Part shown: positions 56,478 through 63,952 of the stretch, piece by piece
Layout of the letters: each line of letters opens with the position of its first letter
Numbering within the stretch: position 1 is the first letter of the stretch
Assembly: GCA_022644775.1 (NCBI GenBank)
Contig: JALCHN010000006.1
Span: 1 to 64,000 of the forward strand
From: Eggerthellaceae bacterium
GTDB taxonomy: Bacteria > Actinomycetota > Coriobacteriia > Coriobacteriales > Eggerthellaceae
Length of the DNA: 64,000 nucleotides
Direction of reading: 5' to 3'
The notes under the pieces: generated by a model
The model's input: only the letters and a program-made list of their open reading frames with translations
What the model was told of the DNA's origin: nothing
The model's database searches: none
Translations under genes and position numbers: made by a program

Positions 56478-56672
56478 ATGGCGTGCCGTTTAAGTTTTCG
56501 AGGCGATAGAGCGAATGGATGGGAAATAATCGAGAGCGATTCCCAACTATAAGGATCTATCGCGCGAAAAAGCGTTATAGCTGAGACGAAGAATGGACAG
56601 CTGAATCACAATTGCACGGTCGCGGTGCTGCAGGGACCGCTCGGCTGCTCGAAAACTTGATTGGGAAGCCAT
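56478..56672. repeat. TIR-A element, copy 3 (195 bp)
   Basis: Left end 56478-56503 (ATGGCGTGCCG, then AAGTTTTCGAGG) and right end 56647-56672 (reads inward as ATGGCTTCCC, then AAGTTTTCGAGC). It is longer than the other copies because of a GC-rich stretch near the right end (CACGGTCGCGG and TGCAGGGACCGC); the word TGCAGGGACCGC also stands just outside copy 1, at 34659. Confidence 0.75.
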
Positions 56673-56717
56673 ATCGCATGCGAAATCGTTTCACGCACGC
56701 CGGTGGGACGCTTTCGG

Positions 56718-57587
56718 CTAACGTGCGATTTCGCCGTGCGCGCCTGCGGCCTGCTTTTCGGCCAGGCGGCGGGCGTGGTTGCGCATGTTTTCCACGGCGC
56801 CTTCCATACCGTGCGGCACGTAGTCGAGCTCGTCGAGGTTTGCGGGCAGGTAGTCGTAGAGGCTCGCATGCGCCGTCTGCACGATCTTTCTGGGGTCGGG
56901 CGCGGGCTCGGCGGTGGGCGCGGCCTCCACGGCCAGGACGGGCGCGCCTTTGGCCACCAGCTTCGCCTCGTATTCGGTTTCCGGCGCATCGGGGTGGGCG
57001 GCGCGCCAGCTGTGCGTGGCGCGCACCACGCGATAGCGGGCAAGGGCGAGCTCTTCCAGGCTGAACTGCAGGAAGGGATCGCTATCGGTTTTCAGCAGAA
57101 GGGCAGCGCCCGGCGCGAGCAGGGGTCGGTAGGCGATCAGGCGGTCGACGTGGGTGAGGCGCAGGGTCGCGTGCTTCTTCTTGGGATGCGGGGTGGGGAA
57201 GTTCATCACGAGCCGGTCGATCTCGCCGGGGGCGAAGAGGTCGGGTAGCCAGGGGTCTTCGACGAGCGGGAAGACGGCATTGGGCAGACCCGCCGCCACG
57301 GCCTTTTCGGCGGATTGCAGGGTGCATACGGGTTCCGCGTCGATGCCCACGAAGAGCGTATCGGGATGGGCGGCGGCCATCGCCACGGTGGCGGCTCCCT
57401 TGCCGCAGCCCAGATCGACGACGACCCGGCGCCAACCGCCGACGGGGGCCGGCGCGCCGGGCGCCGCCCAGGCATGCCAGCGGCCGAGCCAGGCGGCGGG
57501 CTCGCGTTCCACGGCGGCCGCGGCGGCGGCCAGGCGCTTTTCCAAATCGAATCCTTTGTGCTTGCGCGAGCGCGCGGTTCGGGTCAT
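56718..57587 (-). CDS. trmB: tRNA (guanine-N7)-methyltransferase
   Basis: 289 residues. SAM-binding VVVDLGCGKGAATVAMA, acidic VGIDAEPVC, the TrmB motif in the form NFPTPHPKKKH, and ETEYEAK near the C-terminal side. It methylates G46 of tRNA. ATG 57587 is chosen because AGAAGGG lies nine bases before it; the ATG at 57596 touches that sequence. The C-terminal 75 residues extend beyond the usual TrmB and have no clear function. Confidence 0.9.
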   Translation of the reverse strand: MTRTARSRKHKGFDLEKRLAAAAAAVEREPAAWLGRWHAWAAPGAPAPVGGWRRVVVDLGCGKGAATVAMAAAHPDTLFVGIDAEPVCTLQSAEKAVAAGLPNAVFPLVEDPWLPDLFAPGEIDRLVMNFPTPHPKKKHATLRLTHVDRLIAYRPLLAPGAALLLKTDSDPFLQFSLEELALARYRVVRATHSWRAAHPDAPETEYEAKLVAKGAPVLAVEAAPTAEPAPDPRKIVQTAHASLYDYLPANLDELDYVPHGMEGAVENMRNHARRLAEKQAAGAHGEIAR

Positions 57588-57682
57588 GCGTGCCATCCCT
57601 TCTGTTGAGCAGGCAGCATGTTAGCAGAAGCCGCCTGCCGCTGGGTGCTGCGGGCGATTCCCCTTAGGTCGCCGAGCAAATG

Positions 57683-57724
57683 AAAAGGCCCCGGTCGAAG
57701 CGCGTCGATGCGTCGACCGGGGCC
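57683..57724 (-). terminator. Rho-independent terminator of the AICAR transformylase gene
   Basis: On the - strand GGCCCCGGTCGA and TCGACCGGGGCC form a perfect 12-bp stem followed by TTTTCATT. Confidence 0.92.
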
Positions 57725-57752
57725 GTGAAGCGGGCGCTCTGCGAGCGCGCGA

Positions 57753-58931
57753 TCAGTGATGGAAAAGGCGCATGCCGGTGAAGGCCACGGCCATGCCGTA
57801 GCGGTTGGCGGTTTCGATCACGTTGTCGTCGCGAATCGACCCGCCCGGTTCGGCCACGTAGGTCACGCCCGATTTGCGGGCGCGCTCGATATTGTCGCCG
57901 AAGGGGAAGAAGGCGTCGGAACCCAGCGACAGGCCCGTCTGCTGGGCAATCCATTCCTTCTTCTCTTCCGTGGTGAGCACGTCGGGCTTCACCTTGAAGA
58001 CGCGCTGCCAGGCGCCGTCGCGCAGGACGTCGTCGTGTTCGTCGGAGATGTAGACGTCGATGGCGTTGTCGCGGTCGGCGCGGCGGATACCGTCGACGAA
58101 CTGCAGGCCCAGGACCTTGGGATGGTGGCGCAGGCTCCAGATGTCGGCCTTGTTGCCGGCAAGGCGCGTGCAGTGGATGCGGCTCTGCTGGCCGGCGCCC
58201 ACGCCCACGGTCTGGCCGTTCTTGGTGTAGCAGACCGAATTCGACTGGGTGTACTTCAGCGTGATGAGGGCGAGCACCAGGTCGGTCTTAGCAGCGTCGG
58301 GGATGTCCTTGTTTTCGGTCACGACGTTGTCGAGCTGGTCGGCCGAGATCTTGTAGTCGTTATGGCGCTGCTCGAAGGTGATGCCGAAGACGTCCTTCTG
58401 CTCGATTTCGGCCGCTTCGTAGGAGGGGTCGATCGCGACGATGTTGTAGTTGCCCTTCTTCTTGGTTTTCAGGATCTCGATGGCCTCGTCGGTGTAGCCC
58501 GGGGCGATGATGCCGTCGGACACCTCGTGCTTGAGCACGCGGGCCACGTCGGCGTCGCAGATGTCGGACACGGCCGCCCAGTCGCCGTAGGACGACATGC
58601 GGTCGGCGCCGCGGGCGCGGATGTAGGCGGCGGCCGCCGGCGAGGGGTCGAAGCCATCTTCCACGAAGTAGATCTGGCGCTCGACGTCGGTCAGGGGCGT
58701 GCCCAGGGCGGCGCCGGCGGGGCTCACGTGCTTGAAGGACGCGGCGGCGGGCAGGCCGGCGGCCTCCTTCAGCTCGCGGACGAGCTGCCAGGAGTTCAAG
58801 GCGTCGAGGAAGTTGATGTAGCCGGGCTTGCCGTTGACGACGGTGACGGGCAGATCGGAGCCGTCCTTCATGAAGATGCGGGCGGGCTTCTGGTTGGGGT
58901 TGCAGCCGTATTTCAGTTCGAGGGAATTCAC
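57753..58931 (-). CDS. purH: Stand-alone AICAR transformylase
   Basis: 392 residues starting at GTG behind AAGGAGG. It matches the AICAR transformylase half of PurH (MNSLELKYGCNPNQKPARIF, SFKHVSPAGAALG, YTKNGQTVGVGAGQQSRIHC, GSDAFFPFGDNIERA) but lacks the N-terminal IMP cyclohydrolase domain. It formylates AICAR with 10-formyl-tetrahydrofolate. The separate purO gene upstream supplies the missing cyclohydrolase step. The pair is read from a common transcript led by a ZTP riboswitch. Confidence 0.93.
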   Translation of the reverse strand: MNSLELKYGCNPNQKPARIFMKDGSDLPVTVVNGKPGYINFLDALNSWQLVRELKEAAGLPAAASFKHVSPAGAALGTPLTDVERQIYFVEDGFDPSPAAAAYIRARGADRMSSYGDWAAVSDICDADVARVLKHEVSDGIIAPGYTDEAIEILKTKKKGNYNIVAIDPSYEAAEIEQKDVFGITFEQRHNDYKISADQLDNVVTENKDIPDAAKTDLVLALITLKYTQSNSVCYTKNGQTVGVGAGQQSRIHCTRLAGNKADIWSLRHHPKVLGLQFVDGIRRADRDNAIDVYISDEHDDVLRDGAWQRVFKVKPDVLTTEEKKEWIAQQTGLSLGSDAFFPFGDNIERARKSGVTYVAEPGGSIRDDNVIETANRYGMAVAFTGMRLFHH

Positions 58932-59012
58932 GGGTCCTCCTTGGTGCAGTGGGGTGGGGCTACGGTGCGGGCGCGGGCACAGGCTGTGCGCCGGCTGGGG
59001 CGCCGGGCGCGG

Positions 59013-59654
59013 CTAGTCGCCCAGGTTCTTGTTGAAAAGGGTCACGGTGCCGGCCACGTTGGCGTAGAGCGACACCTTGTTGTCGGCGTTGAGGGCCTCC
59101 CACACGGCGGCGGGTTCGGGCACGGTCACGAGCTGGGGCTCGCCGGCGAAAGTGGGCAGGGGGTTGCCATCGCCCTGGTAGGTGCTGATGAAGTAGCCCT
59201 GGCCTTCGTCGACGCCTTCGTAGGCGAAGAACTCGCGGGTGCAGCGGTCGCCGGAACCTTCCGCGTGCTTCAGGATCGAGATCTCGAAACTGCCGTCGGG
59301 GTTGACGATCGCGCTGATGCGCGGGGTGAAGTTGGGGGCGTCGGGTTCGAAGGCGCGCTTCATGCAGCCGTCGCGGAAGCTGCCGGCGTCGACGATCGTG
59401 TCGGTCTGGTCGCCGTTGGTCACGACGAGCGCGTCTCCCATGGTGCGCACGGGATGGTAGATGATCAGGCTGGGGTCTTCGAGCAGGGCGGGGTCGTGGG
59501 CTTCGGTGCGGATGCCGTCGTCGGTGGGAACGAACACGCGGTTGCGGCTGTTGGCGCTGCGGCCCATGATCCAGTAGTACACGCGGTCGTGGCCCACCAC
59601 GATGCCGCGCCCCGGGTAGGGGTTGTGTCGAAGAATGTCTGCCAAATCTTGCAT
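59013..59654 (-). CDS. purO: IMP cyclohydrolase, archaeal PurO type
   Basis: 213 residues. RHNPYPGRGIVVG and YYWIMGRSANSRNRVF at the N-terminus are marks of the PurO family, unrelated to the cyclohydrolase domain of PurH. It closes FAICAR to IMP, the last step of purine synthesis. ATG 59654 is chosen because GGAAGGAG ends six bases before it; the ATG at 59660 touches that site. Followed 81 bases downstream by AICAR transformylase. Confidence 0.9.
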   Translation of the reverse strand: MQDLADILRHNPYPGRGIVVGHDRVYYWIMGRSANSRNRVFVPTDDGIRTEAHDPALLEDPSLIIYHPVRTMGDALVVTNGDQTDTIVDAGSFRDGCMKRAFEPDAPNFTPRISAIVNPDGSFEISILKHAEGSGDRCTREFFAYEGVDEGQGYFISTYQGDGNPLPTFAGEPQLVTVPEPAAVWEALNADNKVSLYANVAGTVTLFNKNLGD

Positions 59655-59707
59655 GCGCATCTCCTTCCAGATGCTCTCTCGAGCCGGCGCGGAAGGAGCC
59701 GTGATGC

Positions 59708-59738
59708 GGCAAGCCCCCTCTGGTGTGCACGGCTTGCC
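59708..59738 (-). promoter_or_regulatory. Possible riboswitch expression-platform hairpin
   Basis: On the - strand GGCAAGCC (59738-59731) and GGCTTGCC (59715-59708) form a perfect 8-bp stem. The first arm overlaps the conserved CUGGGCA end of the aptamer, so ligand binding and this hairpin would exclude each other. No U-run follows, so control might act on translation or by another route. Confidence 0.55.
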
Positions 59739-59803
59739 CAGACGGTCGGCGGATTGGGCGCGCTGCTCCCCTGTGGTGACCCACATGAACCGTCAGTCAC
59801 AGC
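59733..59803 (-). ncRNA. ZTP (pfl) riboswitch aptamer
   Basis: Read on the - strand the sequence has, in order, GUGACUG followed by ACGG; the hairpin GUGG-GUCA-CCAC; AGGGGAGC; a variable hairpin; and CCGUCUGGGCA. These are the conserved blocks of the pfl/ZTP riboswitch, with the ACGG/CCGU stem in place of the common GCG/CGC. It senses ZMP/ZTP, the AICAR nucleotides that build up when 10-formyl-folate is short, and it stands before purO and AICAR transformylase, the expected genes. Confidence 0.88.
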
Positions 59804-59879
59804 ACGCATATCGCAAGCATACACGCTTTCGGGGCGCGCGGCGCCCGCGCGGGGCGCTTCGCTACGAAATCGCCGAAGG

Positions 59880-59972
59880 TGAGTCGAGGGGCCGCATCTT
59901 TCTGGCGAGTCAAAGGGGTCACATCTCTCTGACTCATTTGCGAGTCGAAGAGATTCGACCCCCTTCGACTCA
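59880..59972. repeat. TGAGTC/GACTCA hairpins, three units
   Basis: Units at 59880-59912, 59907-59936 and 59942-59972 begin (T)GAGTC and end GA(G/C)TCA, with a middle of the type AAGAGATTCGACCCC or AAAGGGGTCACATCTC. The second shares its first bases with the end of the first. Confidence 0.7.
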
Positions 59973-59978
59973 TTCGCA

Positions 59979-60014
59979 TTGCCCGCCGCGACGGGCAATC
60001 GTCGCGGCGGGCAA
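59979..60014. repeat. Perfect 14-bp palindrome
   Basis: TTGCCCGCCGCGAC (59979-59992) and GTCGCGGCGGGCAA (60001-60014) around GGGCAATC, lying between two TGAGTC hairpin units. Confidence 0.75.
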
Positions 60015-60056
60015 AGGCAATCGCGCAGCCGCGGTGCCCGTCGTTCGGCGACGGGA

Positions 60057-60087
60057 TGAGTCGAAGAGATTCGACCCCATTGACTCA
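60057..60087. repeat. TGAGTC/GACTCA hairpin, fourth unit
   Basis: TGAGTCGAAGAGATTCGACC then CCATTGACTCA. Its first 20 bases match the third unit apart from the first base. Confidence 0.7.
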
Positions 60088-60225
60088 CGCATCGCGCGAC
60101 ATGTGGCATGCCCGCCTCGCAGCTGCTCCGCTCGTCCGCCCAATCCTTCCGCCCGCCCTCTCTAAGGGAAAATCGACTATAGACAATTCCTTGCATGTGG
60201 GTAAACAAATTCTGCATAAAATCGA

Positions 60226-60248
60226 ATTCATACTAAAGAAGTATGAAT
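60226..60248. promoter_or_regulatory. AT-rich dyad upstream of hdrC
   Basis: ATTCATAC (60226-60233) and GTATGAAT (60241-60248) are perfect 8-bp complements separated by TAAAGAA, in an AT-rich block 126 bases before hdrC. TAAAAT just upstream could be a -10 box. A repressor or activator site is plausible. Confidence 0.5.
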
Positions 60249-60373
60249 AAAATACGGGCAATTAGGGCAAAAATGCATCCGTTGGCCCAACATGTCGCAA
60301 CCCTTATTCGCCCCAGCGGCTATATATGGAAAAGGACGAAATTTCGGGCTCTGCCCGGATAGGAGGTTGCGCG

Positions 60374-60946
60374 ATGGGTTTTTGCAATCTATCGGAACTC
60401 GAAGAAGCCGCTTCGGGGCCCCTTTCCGAAATCGCCGCCGCATCGGGCGTCGACGTGAAGGAATGCTACCAGTGCGGCAAATGCGCGGCCGGTTGCCCCG
60501 TGGCCGCGTCGGCCGACGTCGATTGCCGCGGCGTCATCCGCCTGCTGCAGATCGGCGACGTCGATCGCGTGCTCAAGCTCCAGATGCCCTGGCTGTGCCT
60601 TTCCTGCGGCGTCTGTCTGGCCCGCTGCCCGCAGAACATCGACCTGCCGGCGCTCAACACGGCCATCTGCCGCTATGAGATGAAGCGCGGCATCGCGGCG
60701 GAACGCGAAGGCGAGGCCTTCATGAACATCTTCTTAGACAACGTGGAAGCCAAGGGCGTCTCCGACGAAACGATGCTCGCGATGCGCTACAACCTGCAGA
60801 CCGGCCACCTGTTCCAGGACGTCGCGAACTCGCCGCGCATGCTCTCGCGTGGCCTGCTTTCGGGCGACGGCTACAAACCGGCCGGCGCGCCCGACGTCAA
60901 GCGCATGGTGCACGACATCCGCAAGGGCGAAGGAGGTGCCGAATGA
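60374..60946 (+). CDS. hdrC: Heterodisulfide reductase-like subunit C
   Basis: 190 residues with two [4Fe-4S] cysteine groups: CYQCGKCAAGCPV and CLSCGVCLARCPQ, the HdrC pattern. ATG 60374 follows AGGAGG at the right distance; the frame is open 48 bases further upstream without a site. HdrC links HdrB to HdrA in the soluble complex. It overlaps hdrB in ATGA. Confidence 0.95.
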   Translation: MGFCNLSELEEAASGPLSEIAAASGVDVKECYQCGKCAAGCPVAASADVDCRGVIRLLQIGDVDRVLKLQMPWLCLSCGVCLARCPQNIDLPALNTAICRYEMKRGIAAEREGEAFMNIFLDNVEAKGVSDETMLAMRYNLQTGHLFQDVANSPRMLSRGLLSGDGYKPAGAPDVKRMVHDIRKGEGGAE

Positions 60947-61968
60947 GGTACGCGAATTTCCCGGGCTGCTCGGCTTCGACGACGGGCAAGGCCTACACCG
61001 AATCGTTTTCCTACGTGGCGCGCCATGCGGGTATCGAGATCGACGAAGTGCCCGACTGGAACTGCTGCGGCGCTTCGGCCGGCCGCCTGCAGAGCGACGA
61101 CTTGGGCGACGCCCTGCCGGCCCGCTCGCTCGCGAACGCGGAAGCGGCCTTCGGCGACGAGCCCGTGCTCGCCCTGTGCGCCGGCTGCTATTCGAACCTG
61201 CGCCGCGCCCTGGTCCACGCCCGTGAAAGCGAGGACCGCCGCCGCCAGATCGAGGCCCTCATCGGCCAGCCCTACGAAGCCAAGGCCGACGTGGTCTGCG
61301 GCATCGACCCCTTCCTCGAACCCGAGGTGGCGCAGACGGTGAAGGCCCGCGTGACCCAGCCTCTGAACGGCCTGAAGGTTGCCTGCTACTACGGCTGCGC
61401 CCTGGTGCGTCCCCGCGCGCTCACGACCTTCGACGACGAAGAGGACCCGCAGTCGATGGAAGCGGTCGTGAAGCTCACGGGCGCCGAGCCGGTGGAGTGG
61501 GGCAGCAAGACCGAATGCTGCGGCGCCTCCCACCACGTGAGCAATCCCACGGCCATGAAGCCGCTCGTCGAGCGCATCTTGGCCGACGCGATCGACGCGG
61601 GCGCCGAAGCCATCGCCACGGCCTGTCCCCTGTGCAACATGAACCTCGACATGCGCGAGGCCGAAATCAACAAGGCCCGCGCAGCCCGCGGCGAAGCGCC
61701 GCTCGACATCCCCGTCTACTTCTTCGCCCAGCTGCTGGCAAGCGCCATGGGGGCGAGCGACGCGGAAGCCGGCATCACGCGCAACTTCGTGCCCGGCAGC
61801 TCCCTGCTCGCCGAAGCGAAGACGCGCGAGGTCGTCGTCGAGCTCACCCCGGAACAGAAGAAGGCGGCGCGCATCGCCGCGGCCAAGAAGCAGGCGGCCG
61901 CGCGCAAGGCCGCCCAGGCCGCTGCCGCTGCGGCGCCTGCGCAAGGAAAGGAGGAGGCGCATGAGTAG
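60943..61968 (+). CDS. hdrB: Heterodisulfide reductase-like subunit B
   Basis: 341 residues with two cysteine-rich CCG domains: PDWNCCGASAG with CAGCYSN in the first, TECCGASHHV with TACPLCNMNLDM in the second, which in methanogens hold the noncubane [4Fe-4S] clusters that cut the CoM-CoB disulfide. The last 45 residues form an Ala/Lys-rich tail (AARIAAAKKQAAARKAAQAA) that methanogen HdrB does not have. The natural acceptor here cannot be CoM-S-S-CoB, since the organism is not a methanogen. Overlaps hdrA by eight bases. Confidence 0.94.
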   Translation: MRYANFPGCSASTTGKAYTESFSYVARHAGIEIDEVPDWNCCGASAGRLQSDDLGDALPARSLANAEAAFGDEPVLALCAGCYSNLRRALVHARESEDRRRQIEALIGQPYEAKADVVCGIDPFLEPEVAQTVKARVTQPLNGLKVACYYGCALVRPRALTTFDDEEDPQSMEAVVKLTGAEPVEWGSKTECCGASHHVSNPTAMKPLVERILADAIDAGAEAIATACPLCNMNLDMREAEINKARAARGEAPLDIPVYFFAQLLASAMGASDAEAGITRNFVPGSSLLAEAKTREVVVELTPEQKKAARIAAAKKQAAARKAAQAAAAAAPAQGKEEAHE

Positions 61969-63952
61969 GATCGGAGTCTTCGTCTGCCACTGCGGCACCA
62001 ACATCGCCGGCACGGTCGACGTGGAAGCGGTCGCCGACGCCGCGCGCCAGATGCCCAACGTTGCCTACGCGGGCACCAACAAGTACATGTGCTCGGCGCA
62101 GGGGCAGGACTACATCGTCGACATCATCAAGGAGCATAACCTCGACCGCGTGGTGATCGCCTCCTGCTCTCCGCGCATGCACGAGCGCCTCTTCCGCAAG
62201 GTCCTGGCCGAAAAGACCGACCTCAACCCCTACCTGCTCGAAGTGGCCAACATCCGCGAGCAGTGCTCCTGGGTGCACAAGGACAAGCAGATCGGCACGC
62301 CCAAGGCCATCAACCTCGTGGCCATGGCCGTGGCCAAGGCCGACTGCGACACCCAGCTGTTCACGCACGAGATTCCCGTGACCAAGCGCGCCCTCATCAT
62401 CGGCGGCGGCATCGCGGGCATCCAGGCGGCGCTCGACATCGCCGACGCGGGCTTCCCCGTGACCATCGTGGAACGCAAGACCACGATCGGCGGCAAGATG
62501 CCCATGCTCGACAAGACCTTCCCGACGCTCGACTGCTCGGCCTGCATTTCCACGCCGAAGATGAGCGAATGCGAAGCGCACCCGCTCATCGAGATCAAGA
62601 CCCTTTCGGAAGTCGAGAAGGTGGAAGGCTACATCGGCAACTTCGACGTGACCATCCGCGAAAAGGCCAAGTACATCGACTACGACAAATGCACGGGCTG
62701 CGGCATGTGCGAGACCAAGTGCCCGCAGAAGAAGATCCCTTCGGAATTCAACCAGGGTATGAGCACGCGCACGGCCGTTTACAAGCCCTTCCCGCAGGCG
62801 GTGCCCAGCAAGCCCACGATCGACGCCGACCACTGCCGCATGCTCACCGAAGGCAAGTGCGGCGTGTGCGCCAAGGTCTGTCCCACGGGCGCCATCGACT
62901 ACCAGGACGTCGACCGCGTGACTACCGAACGCTACGGTGCGATCGTGCTGGCCACCGGCTACGAGCTCATCGACTGGACCCGCCTGTACGGCGAATACGG
63001 CGGCGGCCGCTACGCCGACGTGATCAGCGGCCTGCAGTTCGAGCGCCTGGTGAATGCGTCGGGCCCCACCGAAGGCCACATCCTGCGGCCCTCCGACGGC
63101 ACCGAGCCCAAGACCATGGTCATCGTGAAATGCGTGGGCAGCCGCGACCCGCACAAGGGCGTGCCCTACTGCTCGCGCGCCTGCTGCATGTACGGCGCCA
63201 AGCACGCCCACCAGTTCATGGACAAGGTCCCGGGCGGCAAATGTTTCGTCTTCTACATGGACGTCCGCACGCCCGGCAAGAACTACGACGAGTTCTACAT
63301 GAACACCCTGCACGAAGGCGCCCGCTACATCCGCGGCCGCATCTCGAAGATCACGCGCCGCTCCGACGGCAAGCTCGTCTGCCTGGGAGAGGACACGCTT
63401 TCGGGCAACGTGGTCGAAGTCGACGCCGACATGGTGGTGCTGGAAACCGCGATGGTGCCGCCCGAAGGCGCCAAGAAGCTCGCCCAGACGGTGAACACCC
63501 AGCTGGGCCCCGAAGGCTTCTTCACCGAAGCGCACCCCAAGCTGCGCCCGGTGGAAACCAACACGGGCGGCCTCTACCTGGCCGGCACCGCCCAGGGCCC
63601 CAAGGACATCCCCGACACGGTGGCCCAGGCGGGAGCCGCGGCGGCAAAGGTCATCGGGCTTTTGTGCAAGCAGTCGATCGAATCAAACCCCATGGTCGCC
63701 CATGTGGACGACTCCAAGTGCTCGGGCTGCGGCGCCTGCGTCGACATCTGCCCGTATTCGGCCGTCACCTTGGTCGAGAAGACCCTGCGCGAGAACTCGC
63801 GGAAGGTCACGCGCACGGTGGCGCAGGTCAACGAGGGCCTCTGCCAGGGCTGCGGCGCCTGCACGGTGGCCTGCCGCCCCGGCGCGAGCGACCTGCTCGG
63901 TTTCAACGACGAGGGAATCATGCGAGAGGTGGAAGCATATGCCACGCGATAA
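61961..63952 (+). CDS. hdrA: Heterodisulfide reductase-like subunit A, flavoprotein
   Basis: 663 residues. Residues 1-130 form the HdrA N-terminal region (GVFVCHCGTNIAG, SCSPRMHERLFR). RALIIGGGIAGIQAALDIA near residue 140 is the FAD site, the usual site of electron bifurcation. Ferredoxin groups occur in the middle (CTGCGMCETKCPQ, CGVCAKVCP) and at the end (CSGCGACVDICP, CQGCGACTVACRP). GTAQGPKDIPDTVAQAGAAAAK is typical. Overlaps mvhD by 14 bases. Confidence 0.96.
   Translation: MSRIGVFVCHCGTNIAGTVDVEAVADAARQMPNVAYAGTNKYMCSAQGQDYIVDIIKEHNLDRVVIASCSPRMHERLFRKVLAEKTDLNPYLLEVANIREQCSWVHKDKQIGTPKAINLVAMAVAKADCDTQLFTHEIPVTKRALIIGGGIAGIQAALDIADAGFPVTIVERKTTIGGKMPMLDKTFPTLDCSACISTPKMSECEAHPLIEIKTLSEVEKVEGYIGNFDVTIREKAKYIDYDKCTGCGMCETKCPQKKIPSEFNQGMSTRTAVYKPFPQAVPSKPTIDADHCRMLTEGKCGVCAKVCPTGAIDYQDVDRVTTERYGAIVLATGYELIDWTRLYGEYGGGRYADVISGLQFERLVNASGPTEGHILRPSDGTEPKTMVIVKCVGSRDPHKGVPYCSRACCMYGAKHAHQFMDKVPGGKCFVFYMDVRTPGKNYDEFYMNTLHEGARYIRGRISKITRRSDGKLVCLGEDTLSGNVVEVDADMVVLETAMVPPEGAKKLAQTVNTQLGPEGFFTEAHPKLRPVETNTGGLYLAGTAQGPKDIPDTVAQAGAAAAKVIGLLCKQSIESNPMVAHVDDSKCSGCGACVDICPYSAVTLVEKTLRENSRKVTRTVAQVNEGLCQGCGACTVACRPGASDLLGFNDEGIMREVEAYATR

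Larger units (their letters stand above)
56305..56717. other. Intergenic region with terminator and TIR-A copy 3
   Basis: 413 bases without a gene. It holds the terminator of the FAD oxidase gene, about 100 bases of featureless sequence and the third TIR-A element. The AT-rich part at 56500-56600 stands out from the GC-rich flanks. Confidence 0.7.
59655..60373. other. Intergenic region with riboswitch and hairpin repeats
   Basis: 719 bases between divergent purO and hdrC. It holds the ZTP riboswitch on the - strand, four TGAGTC/GACTCA hairpins, a 14-bp perfect palindrome, and an AT-rich block (60170-60260) with a dyad before hdrC. No gene is supportable. Confidence 0.75.
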
